From: 66-474 sp036568625
Lineage (GTDB): Bacteria; Pseudomonadota; Gammaproteobacteria; Xanthomonadales; Rhodanobacteraceae
DNA length: 40,404 bases
Assembly: GCA_036568625.1 (NCBI GenBank)
Contig: DATCSF010000010.1
Location: forward strand, 1 to 40,404
Direction: 5' to 3'
A program made the translations under genes and the position numbers. The first letter of the stretch is position 1, and each line of letters begins with the position of its first letter. Shown here piece by piece: positions 1 to 8,787 of this stretch. The notes below the pieces were generated by a model. The model had not been told where the DNA came from and did no database searches. It saw only the letters and a program-made list of their open reading frames with translations.

Positions 1-105
1 TTGTCCGAACGCGCGATGGCGGCCGGGCAGTACATGGGCATGGCGCTGCTGGTGATGCTGATGGGCCTCGCGTTCTACAACGACATCCTGCGCGTGCTCT
101 CATGA
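1..105 (+). CDS. rseP: RseP site-2 protease, C-terminal end only
   Basis: This open frame enters from the left edge and stops at TGA 103-105. The last 34 residues include a hydrophobic helix with MGMALLVMLMGLAFYND, which resembles the final membrane segment of RseP (RIP metalloprotease of the sigma-E stress response), whose E. coli end reads LLVLLMGLALFNDFSRL. The position directly upstream of bamA is the usual place for rseP. The active-site motifs lie outside the window, so the call rests on the C-terminal helix and on gene order. Confidence 0.8.
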   Translation: MSERAMAAGQYMGMALLVMLMGLAFYNDILRVLS

Positions 106-241
106 GCAAGCCCACCCTGCCTCGCACCTCCAGCCAACGGCTTTCCCTGCGTGCGGCCTGATACCCGCCGCTTTCCCGTGCGCGGCCGCGCCTGTACGAT
201 GCACGGTTTGCGTGGCAAATCCTGAAACTCCGGAACCGACG

Positions 242-2653
242 ATGAAGCGAGTCGCCGCACTGATCCTGTTCGCCGCCCTCTCCGCACCCGTGGCGGCGTA
301 TGCCTTCCAGCCCTTCACCGTCAGCGACATCCGCATCGAGGGCTTGCAGCGCATCGCGGCCGGCACGGTATTGAGCTATCTGCCGATCGAGCCCGGGCAG
401 ACCATGACGGACGCGACGGCGCAGAAGGCCATCCAGGACCTGTTCAAGACCGGCTTTTTCAACAACGTCCAATTGGAACGGCAGGGCAGCATCCTGATCG
501 TGAAGGTCACGGAGCGGCCGTCCATCGCCAGCCTCGCGGTGCGCGGCAACAAGGACATCAAGACCGACCAGCTGATGAAAGGCCTCAAATCGGCCGGCCT
601 CGCCGAGGGGCAGACCTTCGACCGCCTCACCCTCGACCAGATGCGCCAGCAATTGATCGCGCAATACAACGATCGCGGCAAGTACAACGTCACCGTCGAT
701 CCGCACGTCACCAACCTCGATCGCAACCGCGTCGCCATCGACATCGAGATCCACGAAGGCAAGGCCGCCAAGATCCAGGAAATCAACATCGTCGGCAACC
801 GTGCGTTCACCGACAACCAGATCCGCGACGACTGGGAATCGGGCACGCCCAACTGGACGTCGTGGTACTCGAACAACGACCAGTATTCGCGCGAAAAGCT
901 GTCGGGCGACCTGACCAAGCTGGCCTCGTACTACCTCGATCGCGGCTACGCCGATTTCAACATCAATTCGGCGCAGGTCACGATCAGCCCCGACAAGCGC
1001 GACATCTACATCGCCGCCGCCGTCCACGAAGGCGAGATCTACAAGATTTCCGACATCCACCTGCTCGGCACCCTGATCCTGCCGGAGGACGCGTTGCGCA
1101 AGGTGCTGCGCATCCAGCCGGGCGAAGTGTTCGATCGCCACAGCATCGAGTTGTCCTCGGATGCGATCACCGACGTGCTGTCGAACATCGGTTATGCCTT
1201 CGCCAAGGTCTCGCCGCTGCCGAAGGTGGACGAAAAGGATCACACGGTCGATCTTACGTTCTACATCGACCCGGGTCCGCGCGTGTACGTGCGCCGCATC
1301 AACTTCAAGGGCAATACCAATACCCAGGATCAGGTTCTTCGCCGCGAAATGCGCCAGTACGAGGGCGCCTGGTATTCGCAGGCCGCGATCGACCGTTCCA
1401 AGGTGCGCCTGCAGCGCCTGGGCTATTTCAGCGATGTCTCCATCGATACCGCCAAGGTGCCCGGCACCACAGACGAGGTCGACCTCAACGTCAAGGTCAA
1501 AGAGGAATCGTCGGGTCAGTTCCAGTTCGGCGTCGGTTATTCGCAGGTGTCGGGCATCATCCTGTCGACTTCGATCGCCAACAACAATTTCCTCGGCACG
1601 GGCAACCGCGTGTCGGCGACATTTTCGAAGAGCCTGTTCCTGAAGCAGTACCAGGTTTCGTTCTTCGACCCGTACCTCACCGACAGCGGCATCGGCATCG
1701 GCTACAACGCCAGCGTGCTGAAGTTGAACCAGGGCGAGCAGAACATCGCGTCCTATCTGTCGGACACCGACTCGTTCAACACCTACCTGAGTTTCCCGAT
1801 CAGCGAAACGGACAGCGTCAACCTGGGGATCGGCGTCAACAAGACCCGGCTGGACCTGATCCCGGGCTTTACGCCGCAGGTGTTTTTCGACCAGGTCTAC
1901 AAGATCGGCCACTACACCATCCACGACACGCCGCTGACGATTTCCTACGCGCACGACACACTCAACAAGTTCTTCAAACCCACCCGCGGCGGTCTGCAGC
2001 AAATCAGCGCGGAAATCGGCCTGCCCGGCGGCACCGTGCCCTACTACAAGCTGACGTTGTCGACCAGCGACTACTTTCCGCTGCCGTTCGGTTTCGTCGG
2101 CCACGTGTCGGGCACCCTCGGTTACGGCAAGGCGTATTCCAAGGACGTGTCGGTGCAGTACGCCGACAGCCAGGGCGTCATCCGCACGATGTCGTTCCCG
2201 TTCTTCCAGAACTACTACGCGGGCGGCGTGCGCGACGTGCGCGGTTTCGAGGACAACACGCTGGGTCCGCGCATCTGCTCGGGCCTGATCGGTGCCAACG
2301 GCCTGCCCGACAAGACCGCCATTTCGACCAACGGCACCTGCTCCGGCGGCTCCTATTTTCGGCCACAACCGGTCGGCGGCGCGTTCAAGGTACTGGGCAG
2401 CAGCGAACTCGTGCTGCCGTTCTTCAAGGACAATCCAAAGGCGCGCATCTCGCTGTTCGCCGACGTCGGCAATGTCTATGCGAGCTACAGCGACTTCAAC
2501 GCATCGGACCTGCGCGCCTCGGTGGGCATCTCGCTGCAGTGGATCGCGCCGGTGGGGCCGATCGTGATCAATCTCGCGCGGCCGGTCCACGACAGGCCGG
2601 AAGACAAGCCCTTCGAGGAAACGCTGCAGTTCTACTTTGGCCGCACGTTTTAG
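242..2653 (+). CDS. bamA: Outer membrane protein assembly factor BamA
   Basis: BamA is the Omp85-family core of the BAM complex, which inserts beta-barrel proteins into the outer membrane. The 803-residue product starts with a signal peptide (MKRVAALILFAALSAPVAAYA), then about five POTRA repeats to roughly residue 420, then a 16-stranded barrel. The conserved VRGF motif is at residues 666-669, and the chain ends in phenylalanine (FYFGRTF) as expected of an outer membrane barrel. An in-frame ATG at 212 would put ten residues before the signal peptide, so ATG 242 is preferred. A possible extended -10 (TGTACGAT, 193-200) lies in the 136-bp gap after rseP. The length is usual for the family. Confidence 0.97.
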   Translation: MKRVAALILFAALSAPVAAYAFQPFTVSDIRIEGLQRIAAGTVLSYLPIEPGQTMTDATAQKAIQDLFKTGFFNNVQLERQGSILIVKVTERPSIASLAVRGNKDIKTDQLMKGLKSAGLAEGQTFDRLTLDQMRQQLIAQYNDRGKYNVTVDPHVTNLDRNRVAIDIEIHEGKAAKIQEINIVGNRAFTDNQIRDDWESGTPNWTSWYSNNDQYSREKLSGDLTKLASYYLDRGYADFNINSAQVTISPDKRDIYIAAAVHEGEIYKISDIHLLGTLILPEDALRKVLRIQPGEVFDRHSIELSSDAITDVLSNIGYAFAKVSPLPKVDEKDHTVDLTFYIDPGPRVYVRRINFKGNTNTQDQVLRREMRQYEGAWYSQAAIDRSKVRLQRLGYFSDVSIDTAKVPGTTDEVDLNVKVKEESSGQFQFGVGYSQVSGIILSTSIANNNFLGTGNRVSATFSKSLFLKQYQVSFFDPYLTDSGIGIGYNASVLKLNQGEQNIASYLSDTDSFNTYLSFPISETDSVNLGIGVNKTRLDLIPGFTPQVFFDQVYKIGHYTIHDTPLTISYAHDTLNKFFKPTRGGLQQISAEIGLPGGTVPYYKLTLSTSDYFPLPFGFVGHVSGTLGYGKAYSKDVSVQYADSQGVIRTMSFPFFQNYYAGGVRDVRGFEDNTLGPRICSGLIGANGLPDKTAISTNGTCSGGSYFRPQPVGGAFKVLGSSELVLPFFKDNPKARISLFADVGNVYASYSDFNASDLRASVGISLQWIAPVGPIVINLARPVHDRPEDKPFEETLQFYFGRTF

Positions 2654-2654
2654 T

Positions 2655-2810
2655 GCAGCGCCCGCCGTACTCGTGTACGGAAGCGCTGCCTGAAACAAGA
2701 TCCATCCTGTCGCAATCTCCGCCCGTCCTCTGCGGTGCGAGGGACCCGATCGGCACCTCTAGGGGCTGAAACAGCGCGCGTACCGATACAATTCCGGCAT
2801 CGGTGCGCGC
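2655..2810 (+). other. bamA-lpxD intergenic region with two strong hairpins and a possible lpxD promoter
   Basis: Hairpin 1 starts two bases after the bamA stop. GCAGCGC (2655-2661) pairs with GCGCTGC (2683-2689), and inside it CCGTAC (2665-2670) pairs with GTACGG (2675-2680) around a TCGT loop. Hairpin 2 pairs GCGCGC plus ACCGAT (2774-2779, 2782-2787) with ATCGGT plus GCGCGC (2799-2810), with a GT bulge. A near-consensus -10 hexamer, TACAAT (2787-2792), overlaps the loop of hairpin 2, without a convincing -35. Neither hairpin has a following U-tract, so attenuator, partial terminator or mRNA-stability element are all possible. Confidence 0.5.
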
Positions 2811-2864
2811 AAGGCGCCAACAATGCGCGCGCGGCCCGAAATACCTCTTCGATCGCAGGGGCAA

Positions 2865-3914
2865 ATGGAACGATCAACCGGCTATCGCATCGACGAATTG
2901 GCACGGCGTTTCGGGCTCGAAGCGCACGGCGATGCATCGCGCGTGATCCATGGCGTCGCGCCGCTGGCCCGCGCGGGACACCAGCACCTGGCGTTTCTCG
3001 CCAACCCGCGCTACGCGGCCGACCTGGCCCGCACCGGCGCGGGCGTGGTGGTACTGCGCGCCGAACACGCGGATGCCAGTCCCGTGCCGGTGTTGATTGC
3101 GAAGGACCCTTATCTTGCCTATGCGCGCATCGCGGCTTTGTTCGAACAGGCGCCCGCCCCTGCAGCCGGCATTCATCCGACGGCAATGATTGCGGACGGG
3201 GCCACCGTGGATGAGTCCGCGAACATCGGTCCGTATTGCGTCGTCGAAGCCGGCGCGGTCGTCGAAGCCGGCGCGATGTTGGGACCGCATTGCGCGATCG
3301 GCCCGGGCTGCACCATCGGTGCGCAGTCGCGCCTCGGCGCGCGCGTCACGCTGGTGACGCGCGTGACGCTCGGACGCCGCGTTTTGATCCATGCCGGGGC
3401 GGTATTGGGGGCGGACGGCTTCGGCATCGCGCGCGGCGAAGACGGCTGGGTCAAGGTGCCGCAGCTCGGCGGCGTGCGCATCGGGGACGATTGCGAAATC
3501 GGCGCCAACACCACGATCGACCGCGGTGCACTGGAAGACACCGTGCTGGAAGAGGACGTGCGTCTCGACAACCAGATCCAGATCGCACACAACGTCCGCA
3601 TCGGCGCACACAGCGCGCTGGCGGGCTGCGCGGCGGTCGCCGGCAGCGCCACGATCGGCCGCGATTGCCTGATCGGCGGCAGCGCGGGTGTATTGGGCCA
3701 TCTCGATGTGGCCGATGGCGTTACCATCACCGCAATGACCCTGGTGACCCATTCGATCCGCGAGGCCGGCGTGTATTCTTCCGGCGCGCCGATCGAAAAG
3801 AATCGCGCGTGGCGCCGCAACGCCACCCGCATGCGCCAGCTCGACGCAATGGCTCGGCGCATTGCCGCCCTGGAAAAACAACTGGAAGTCCTGATGAAGG
3901 AAAGCAACGAATGA
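2865..3914 (+). CDS. lpxD: UDP-3-O-(3-hydroxyacyl)glucosamine N-acyltransferase LpxD
   Basis: LpxD adds the second hydroxyacyl chain to UDP-3-O-acyl-glucosamine, the third step of lipid A synthesis in the cytoplasm. The 349-residue product has the N-terminal uridine-binding domain (to about residue 100), a left-handed beta-helix of hexapeptide repeats, and a C-terminal helical tail. IAHNVRIGAH in the middle of the repeats carries the expected catalytic histidine. ATG 2865 is preferred to ATG 2823 because an AGGGG box lies just upstream and the protein then starts like its family (MERSTGYRIDELA). The stop codon overlaps the fabZ start (ATGA), so translation is probably coupled. Confidence 0.97.
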   Translation: MERSTGYRIDELARRFGLEAHGDASRVIHGVAPLARAGHQHLAFLANPRYAADLARTGAGVVVLRAEHADASPVPVLIAKDPYLAYARIAALFEQAPAPAAGIHPTAMIADGATVDESANIGPYCVVEAGAVVEAGAMLGPHCAIGPGCTIGAQSRLGARVTLVTRVTLGRRVLIHAGAVLGADGFGIARGEDGWVKVPQLGGVRIGDDCEIGANTTIDRGALEDTVLEEDVRLDNQIQIAHNVRIGAHSALAGCAAVAGSATIGRDCLIGGSAGVLGHLDVADGVTITAMTLVTHSIREAGVYSSGAPIEKNRAWRRNATRMRQLDAMARRIAALEKQLEVLMKESNE

Positions 3915-4378
3915 ACGAAACAAGCCCCCCCGTGACCCTGCCGGTAGACGCGGAGCGGATCGCGGCGATCCTGCCGCACCGCTACCCGTTCCTGCTGGTC
4001 GACCGGGTCGTCGAATTCGCACCGGGGCAAAGCATCGTGGCGATCAAGAACGTCACGCTCAACGAACCGTTTTTCCAGGGACACTTTCCCGGCCACCCGG
4101 TGATGCCCGGCGTGCTGATCGTCGAGGCCTTGGCGCAGGCGTCCGGTTTGCTGATCGGGTTGTCCGGCATGCCCACCGACAAGGACGATCACATTTTCTA
4201 CCTTGCCAAGGTGGACAATGCGCGCTTTTCGAAACCGGTCGTACCGGGCGATCAGCTGCGGCTGGAAGTGCAATTGAAGCGCCGTCTCCGCAGCGTGGGC
4301 ATCTTCACCGCGCGCGCGCTGGTGGATGGTGCGGAAGCGGCAACCTGCGAACTGATGTGCGCGGAAAGCAGTCGGTGA
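3911..4378 (+). CDS. fabZ: 3-hydroxyacyl-ACP dehydratase FabZ
   Basis: FabZ dehydrates 3-hydroxyacyl-ACP in fatty acid elongation and competes with LpxA and LpxD for 3-hydroxyacyl-ACP, which explains its place inside the lpx cluster. The 155-residue hot-dog protein shows ILPHRYPFLLVDRV near the N-terminus, the catalytic histidine in HFPGHPVMPGVL and the catalytic glutamate in VEALAQASG. Length is typical. Its ATG overlaps the lpxD stop, and its own stop overlaps the GTG start of lpxA. Confidence 0.98.
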   Translation: MNETSPPVTLPVDAERIAAILPHRYPFLLVDRVVEFAPGQSIVAIKNVTLNEPFFQGHFPGHPVMPGVLIVEALAQASGLLIGLSGMPTDKDDHIFYLAKVDNARFSKPVVPGDQLRLEVQLKRRLRSVGIFTARALVDGAEAATCELMCAESSR

Positions 4379-5151
4379 GCCACATCCATCCGAGCGCGAT
4401 CGTCGATCCCGGCGCCAAGCTCGCCGACGATGTCACGGTGGGGCCGCTGACCGTCATTGGCGCCGAGGTCGAAATCGCACCCGGCAACCGCGTCGGCGCG
4501 CACACGCTGATCCAGGGACCGACCCGGATCGGGCGCAACAACCATATCGGCGCGTACGCGTCGATCGGCGGTGACCCGCAGGACAAGAAGTACACGGGCG
4601 AACGCAGCGAACTGGTGATCGGCGAAGGCAACACCTTCCATGAATTCGTCACCATCAACCGCGGTACCGCCGAGGGCGGCGGCGTCACCCGCATCGGCAA
4701 CGACAACTGGGTGATGGCCTACGCGCACATCGCCCACGACTGCCGCATCGGCAGCCACACCATCTTCGCCAACAACGCCACGCTCGCGGGCCATGTGGAA
4801 GTGGGCGACCACGTGGTACTGGGCGGTTTCGCGGGCGTGCACCAGTTCTGCAAGATCGGCGCGCACGCCTTCGCCGCAATGTATTCCGCGATCAATCGCG
4901 ACGTACCACCCTTCATCTACGTCGCCGGCCAGTTCGCGGTGCCGCGCGGAGTCAACGCGGAGGGCCTGAAGCGGCGCGGTTTCGACCCCGAACGCATTGC
5001 CGCGATCAAGCGCGCCTATCGCACGCTTTATCTCTCGCACAAGACACTGGAACAAGCGCGCGCGGCGCTTGCCGACCAGGCGGGCGCCAGCGAGGACGTG
5101 CGCGCGTTCTGCGATTTCATCGACCGCAGCGAGCGTTCGCTGGTCAGGTAA
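4375..5151 (+). CDS. lpxA: UDP-N-acetylglucosamine O-acyltransferase LpxA
   Basis: LpxA carries out the first step of lipid A synthesis, transferring a 3-hydroxyacyl chain from ACP to UDP-GlcNAc. The 258-residue protein is a hexapeptide-repeat beta-helix. The family motifs NNATLAGHV, VHQFCKIGAHAF and NAEGLKRRGF are present, and the catalytic histidine sits in IAHDC. GTG 4375 is chosen because it overlaps the fabZ stop (GTGA), follows a GGAAAG box by about eight bases, and starts the protein like its homologues. ATG 4357, six codons upstream, remains possible. Confidence 0.95.
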   Translation: MSHIHPSAIVDPGAKLADDVTVGPLTVIGAEVEIAPGNRVGAHTLIQGPTRIGRNNHIGAYASIGGDPQDKKYTGERSELVIGEGNTFHEFVTINRGTAEGGGVTRIGNDNWVMAYAHIAHDCRIGSHTIFANNATLAGHVEVGDHVVLGGFAGVHQFCKIGAHAFAAMYSAINRDVPPFIYVAGQFAVPRGVNAEGLKRRGFDPERIAAIKRAYRTLYLSHKTLEQARAALADQAGASEDVRAFCDFIDRSERSLVR

Positions 5152-6390
5152 ATGGGCGCGCCGGGGGCCACGCGGACTTTTGCGCTCGTCGCCGGCGAGG
5201 ACTCCGGCGACCAGCTCGGCGCCGACCTGATCGAGGCGCTGCGCGCGCGCTTCCCGCAAGCACGCTTCGTGGGCGTGGGCGGTCCGCGCATGCGCGCGGC
5301 GGGCTTCGACGCCTGGCACGACATCTCCGCCCTGTCGGTGATGGGGGTGGCCGAAGTGCTGCGCGATCTTCCACGCCTGTTGCGTCTGCGCGCGTCGCTG
5401 GCGCGCAGGCTGGCCGAACTGCGCCCGGACGCGTTCATCGGCATCGATGCGCCCGACTTCAACCTGGGACTGGAAAAAAAATTGAAATCGGCCGGCATCC
5501 GCACGGTGCACTACGTCAGTCCGTCGATCTGGGCGTGGCGCGAAGGCCGCGCGGAAAAAATCGGACGATCGGCGGATCGCGTGCTGTGCCTGTTTCCGAT
5601 GGAACCCGCGATCTACGCGCGGTACGGCGTGGACGCCCGCTTCGTCGGGCACCCGCTGGCAGACCGATTTGCGCTGATCCCGGACCGCGAGACCGCGCGC
5701 AGGGACTTGGGGCTCGATGGCGAAGCGCCAGTGCTGGCGGTGCTGCCGGGCAGCAGGGCTTCGGAAATCCATCGCCTCGGCGCGATCTTCATCGATGCCG
5801 CGCAACGCGTCGCCGCACAGATCCCGAACCTGCAGATCGTTGTTCCTGCCGCCAACCAGCGGTGCGCAGGTTTGCTTCGGACGCTGATCGAAACAGCGGC
5901 AACCGGGAACACGGTGACGGCATCCGCCAAGCCTTCCGCATCCCGTTCCCGGCCCCCCGTTCCTGTACTTTTGCAGGGCCACGCCCACCGCGCGATGATC
6001 GCCGCCGACGTGGTGTTGCTGGCCTCCGGCACCGCCGCGCTCGAGGCGATGCTAGCAAAGCGCCCGATGGTGGTCGGCTACCGCATCGCGCCCTTCACCC
6101 ACGCCATCGTCAAGGGCCTCGGCATGCTGAAGACGAATGTCTATTCACTGCCGAACGTCCTCGCCGGCAAGATGCTGGTCCCGGAACTGATGCAGCGTGA
6201 TTGCACCCCCGAACGACTCGCCGACGCCGTCGTGAGGCTGTTTCGTGACACCGCCCGCCGCGACGAACTGGTCCAGGAATTCGAACGGATGCACCTTGCG
6301 CTGCATGCGGGCGGCGGCGGCGCTGCCGCCGCGGCGCGCGCCATCGGACAGGTGCTGGCGCCGCACCCCGCGGAGCGGGCGCCGCCATGA
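5152..6390 (+). CDS. lpxB: Lipid A disaccharide synthase LpxB
   Basis: LpxB joins UDP-diacylglucosamine and lipid X to give the lipid A disaccharide on the inner face of the inner membrane (GT19 family). The start codon follows the lpxA stop directly. Motifs seen are LVAGEDSGDQLGADLI at the N-terminus, YVSPSIWAWREGR, the LAVLPGSRASEI turn and LLASGTAALEAML near the sugar-nucleotide site. At 412 residues it is about 30 longer than E. coli LpxB. Part of the excess is a Ser/Pro/Ala-rich insert around residues 250-272, between LIETAATG and the HAHRAMIAADVV segment. The stop overlaps the next start (ATGA). Confidence 0.97.
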   Translation: MGAPGATRTFALVAGEDSGDQLGADLIEALRARFPQARFVGVGGPRMRAAGFDAWHDISALSVMGVAEVLRDLPRLLRLRASLARRLAELRPDAFIGIDAPDFNLGLEKKLKSAGIRTVHYVSPSIWAWREGRAEKIGRSADRVLCLFPMEPAIYARYGVDARFVGHPLADRFALIPDRETARRDLGLDGEAPVLAVLPGSRASEIHRLGAIFIDAAQRVAAQIPNLQIVVPAANQRCAGLLRTLIETAATGNTVTASAKPSASRSRPPVPVLLQGHAHRAMIAADVVLLASGTAALEAMLAKRPMVVGYRIAPFTHAIVKGLGMLKTNVYSLPNVLAGKMLVPELMQRDCTPERLADAVVRLFRDTARRDELVQEFERMHLALHAGGGGAAAAARAIGQVLAPHPAERAPP

Positions 6391-8117
6391 GCATTGCGCG
6401 CAGGTCTCTGTTCTCCTTGCGCTGGCCCCGCACATGGCGGCTCGGCATCGGCGTGATCACGCTGGGCATCACCGTCTGGCTGGGCCCGCTGGCCGAGCAC
6501 ACGGCCCGCGAATGCGCATTCGCCGGCTGCATCCTGGCCGGATCGATACTGCTCGCTATCGCTGTCAGCCGTCGTCTCGCATTCGGGCTGGCGACCGGCT
6601 GCCTGCCGATGCTGCTGCTGGTGATCGCGGCCAACCTGAAGTTCCGTTATCTGTCGACGCCGCTGCTGGCGCCGGACTTCATCTATTACTTCAACGCAGA
6701 GATCGCCGAAACGCTGTTGCGTTATCCCTTCATCATCGCGGCGATCGCGGTAACGTTCGTGCTGGTGCCGCTGGCGCTGGTGCTGCTTTGGCGCGGCGAC
6801 ATCCGGCTCGCACGCAGGTTTCGCGGCGATCGCGCGATCGCCATCGCTGGTGCGATCGCGATTCTGGCGGTGACGCTGTATCCGCGCGGCCCGTTCGCGC
6901 AGGTGTACGACAAGGGCGTGTGGGAAGCGATGATCGACAAGAGTTTCGTGTCGGATTTCATCGTGTCGATCCGCAATGCGCGCGTCAGCGAGCCCCCGTT
7001 CCTGCCCGCCGCCGCCACGCGCGACGACTGGCACGACCTGGCCGCCGCCGGACCGGGTGCAACCCGCAAGCCCGACATTATCGCGGTGCTCGAAGAAAGC
7101 ACGTTCGACCCACGCATGCTCACCGCGTGCACGTCGAAGCTGTGCGATGCGCGCATGTTCCACGCCGACGCCGACACCATCGCGCACGGCTGGATGAACG
7201 TGCACACCTGGGGCGGCGGTACCTGGACATCCGAGTTCGCATTCCTGTCGGGCCTGCCGCACACGCTATTCGGGCCTGCCGGGATCTACGCGCCATTCAA
7301 CCTGGCGCCACGTATCCGCTTCACGTTGCCGCGCCTGCTGGACGCCGACGGCTACCGCACCATCGGTATTTATCCGACCGACGGCGATTTCATGAACGGG
7401 CGCGACGCCTACGCCGACTATGGCTTCGATGCTTTCTATGGCGGCCGCGAGTTGAAACTGGGCTGGGGCGCGACCGATGCCCAGGTCTTCCGCGCGTTCG
7501 AACACGTGTTCGAAGCGGAAAGGCACAAGGCCGACGGCAAGCCGCTGTTCGTATTCATGCTGACCCTGCACCAGCACGGCCCGCACATGGCGCCGCTGCA
7601 CGAACTGCCTGCGCCTTACGACAAGCCGTTGTTTCCGGGCAAACTTGCATCCGGCAACCAGGCGCTGGACGACTGGTTGAACCTGAATCTCGCCAACTAC
7701 CTGCAGCGCCTGTCGATGTCCGACGCGGCGATGGCGCAACTGGAAGACTTCCTGCGCCGCGACGGCCGCCCGGTGCTACTGTTGCATTTCGGCGATCACC
7801 AGCCGTCGTTCGACGGCGCGATCAATACGCTGGCCAAGACCGTGCCGCAGCAAGTGCCCGACCCGCAGTACGTGACGTATTACATGTTGAAGGGTTTCAA
7901 CCTGCCGATCCGGCGCGAAGATTATCCGGTGCTCGACATCAGTTATCTCGCATCGCTGCTGCTGGACGCCGCCGAATTGCCGCGCAATCCGTTTTTCGTC
8001 GCCAATACCTTGCTGCGCGACCGTTGCGACGGACACGATCTGGATTGCCGCAACGCCGCGCTGCGCGATTCCTATCGCGCCTACATTTTCGGAAGCCTGC
8101 ATGACCTCGGCGATTGA
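6387..8117 (+). CDS. Sulfatase-fold inner membrane phosphotransferase (LtaS/OpgB/EptA-like)
   Basis: This 576-residue protein has about five hydrophobic helices in the first 170 residues (near 18-34, 44-60, 66-82, 113-134 and 149-165), then a large periplasmic sulfatase-type domain. Metal-site and catalytic positions of the LtaS/OpgB group are visible: E236 in LEESTFD, the presumed nucleophile T279 in GGGTWTSEF, and D470-H471 in HFGDHQ, with further histidines in TLHQHGPH. Proteins of this build move phosphoethanolamine or phosphoglycerol from phospholipids onto glycans or lipids. The substrate cannot be read from sequence. Its overlap with lpxB (ATGA) and with rnhB suggests an envelope role, perhaps on lipid A, core sugars or osmoregulated glucans. 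Confidence 0.85.
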   Translation: MSIARRSLFSLRWPRTWRLGIGVITLGITVWLGPLAEHTARECAFAGCILAGSILLAIAVSRRLAFGLATGCLPMLLLVIAANLKFRYLSTPLLAPDFIYYFNAEIAETLLRYPFIIAAIAVTFVLVPLALVLLWRGDIRLARRFRGDRAIAIAGAIAILAVTLYPRGPFAQVYDKGVWEAMIDKSFVSDFIVSIRNARVSEPPFLPAAATRDDWHDLAAAGPGATRKPDIIAVLEESTFDPRMLTACTSKLCDARMFHADADTIAHGWMNVHTWGGGTWTSEFAFLSGLPHTLFGPAGIYAPFNLAPRIRFTLPRLLDADGYRTIGIYPTDGDFMNGRDAYADYGFDAFYGGRELKLGWGATDAQVFRAFEHVFEAERHKADGKPLFVFMLTLHQHGPHMAPLHELPAPYDKPLFPGKLASGNQALDDWLNLNLANYLQRLSMSDAAMAQLEDFLRRDGRPVLLLHFGDHQPSFDGAINTLAKTVPQQVPDPQYVTYYMLKGFNLPIRREDYPVLDISYLASLLLDAAELPRNPFFVANTLLRDRCDGHDLDCRNAALRDSYRAYIFGSLHDLGD

Positions 8118-8787
8118 CGATCCCGTCGGTTTCGCCACGCTGCCGCCTCACAAGCTCCGGCGCTGGCCGGGCGTGGCGGACGTAGCCGGCGTGGACGAAG
8201 CCGGTTGCGCGCCGCTGGCGGGGCCGGTGGTGGTCGCCGCGGTGATCCTTGACCCTGCCTGTCGCATCAACGGACTGGACGATTCCAAGCTGCTGCCGGA
8301 AGCCACGCGGGAAAAACTCTACGCACGCATCGCGGCGCGGGCCCTGGCGTGGAGCGTAGTGGCCGTCGGCGTCGAGGAGATCGATCGCATCAACATCTTC
8401 CACGCGCGCATGGCCGGCATGGTGCGTGCGCTGGAACGCCTCGCCTGGGTGCCGCGGTTCGCACTGATCGACGGCAACCACTTGCCGCGGTCACTGCCCT
8501 GCCCCGCGCGGGCACTGGTGGACGGGGACGCGCTGGCACCATCCATCAGCGCGGCATCGATCATCGCCAAGGTGACCCGTGACCGCATCATGCGCGAGAT
8601 GGACGCCCGCTGGCCTGGCTACGGCTTCGCCCAGCACAAGGGCTATCCCACGCCGGGCCATCGCGAGGCGCTGCGCCGGCTCGGCCCATGCCCCGAACAT
8701 CGGCGCAGCTTCGCCCCGGTGCGGGAGGCGTGCGCACAACAACTCGATCTTGAATTCTCCGAAAGACTGCGGGCCGCCGCAAAATAA
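8101..8787 (+). CDS. rnhB: Ribonuclease HII with atypical Gly-Cys-Ala motif
   Basis: RNase HII cuts RNA in RNA-DNA hybrids and begins removal of single ribonucleotides from DNA. The 228-residue protein keeps the acidic active site: D32 and E33 in VDEAG, D124 in LIDGN, and D143 before SISAASIIAKVTRD. The tyrosine motif HKGYPTPGH (Y182) and CPEHRRSF are also present. The loop after DEA normally reads Gly-Arg-Gly and contacts the ribonucleotide at the RNA-DNA junction; here residues 35-37 are Gly-Cys-Ala (codons ggt tgc gcg). It overlaps the preceding gene by 17 bp. The family call is secure; substrate preference may be altered. Confidence 0.95.
   Translation: MTSAIDDPVGFATLPPHKLRRWPGVADVAGVDEAGCAPLAGPVVVAAVILDPACRINGLDDSKLLPEATREKLYARIAARALAWSVVAVGVEEIDRINIFHARMAGMVRALERLAWVPRFALIDGNHLPRSLPCPARALVDGDALAPSISAASIIAKVTRDRIMREMDARWPGYGFAQHKGYPTPGHREALRRLGPCPEHRRSFAPVREACAQQLDLEFSERLRAAAK

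Noticed and set aside
862..2769. A 635-codon open frame overlapping bamA on the same strand.
   Set aside because: Arg/Pro/Gln-rich shadow frame of a GC-rich gene, with no recognisable domain; bamA explains the region.
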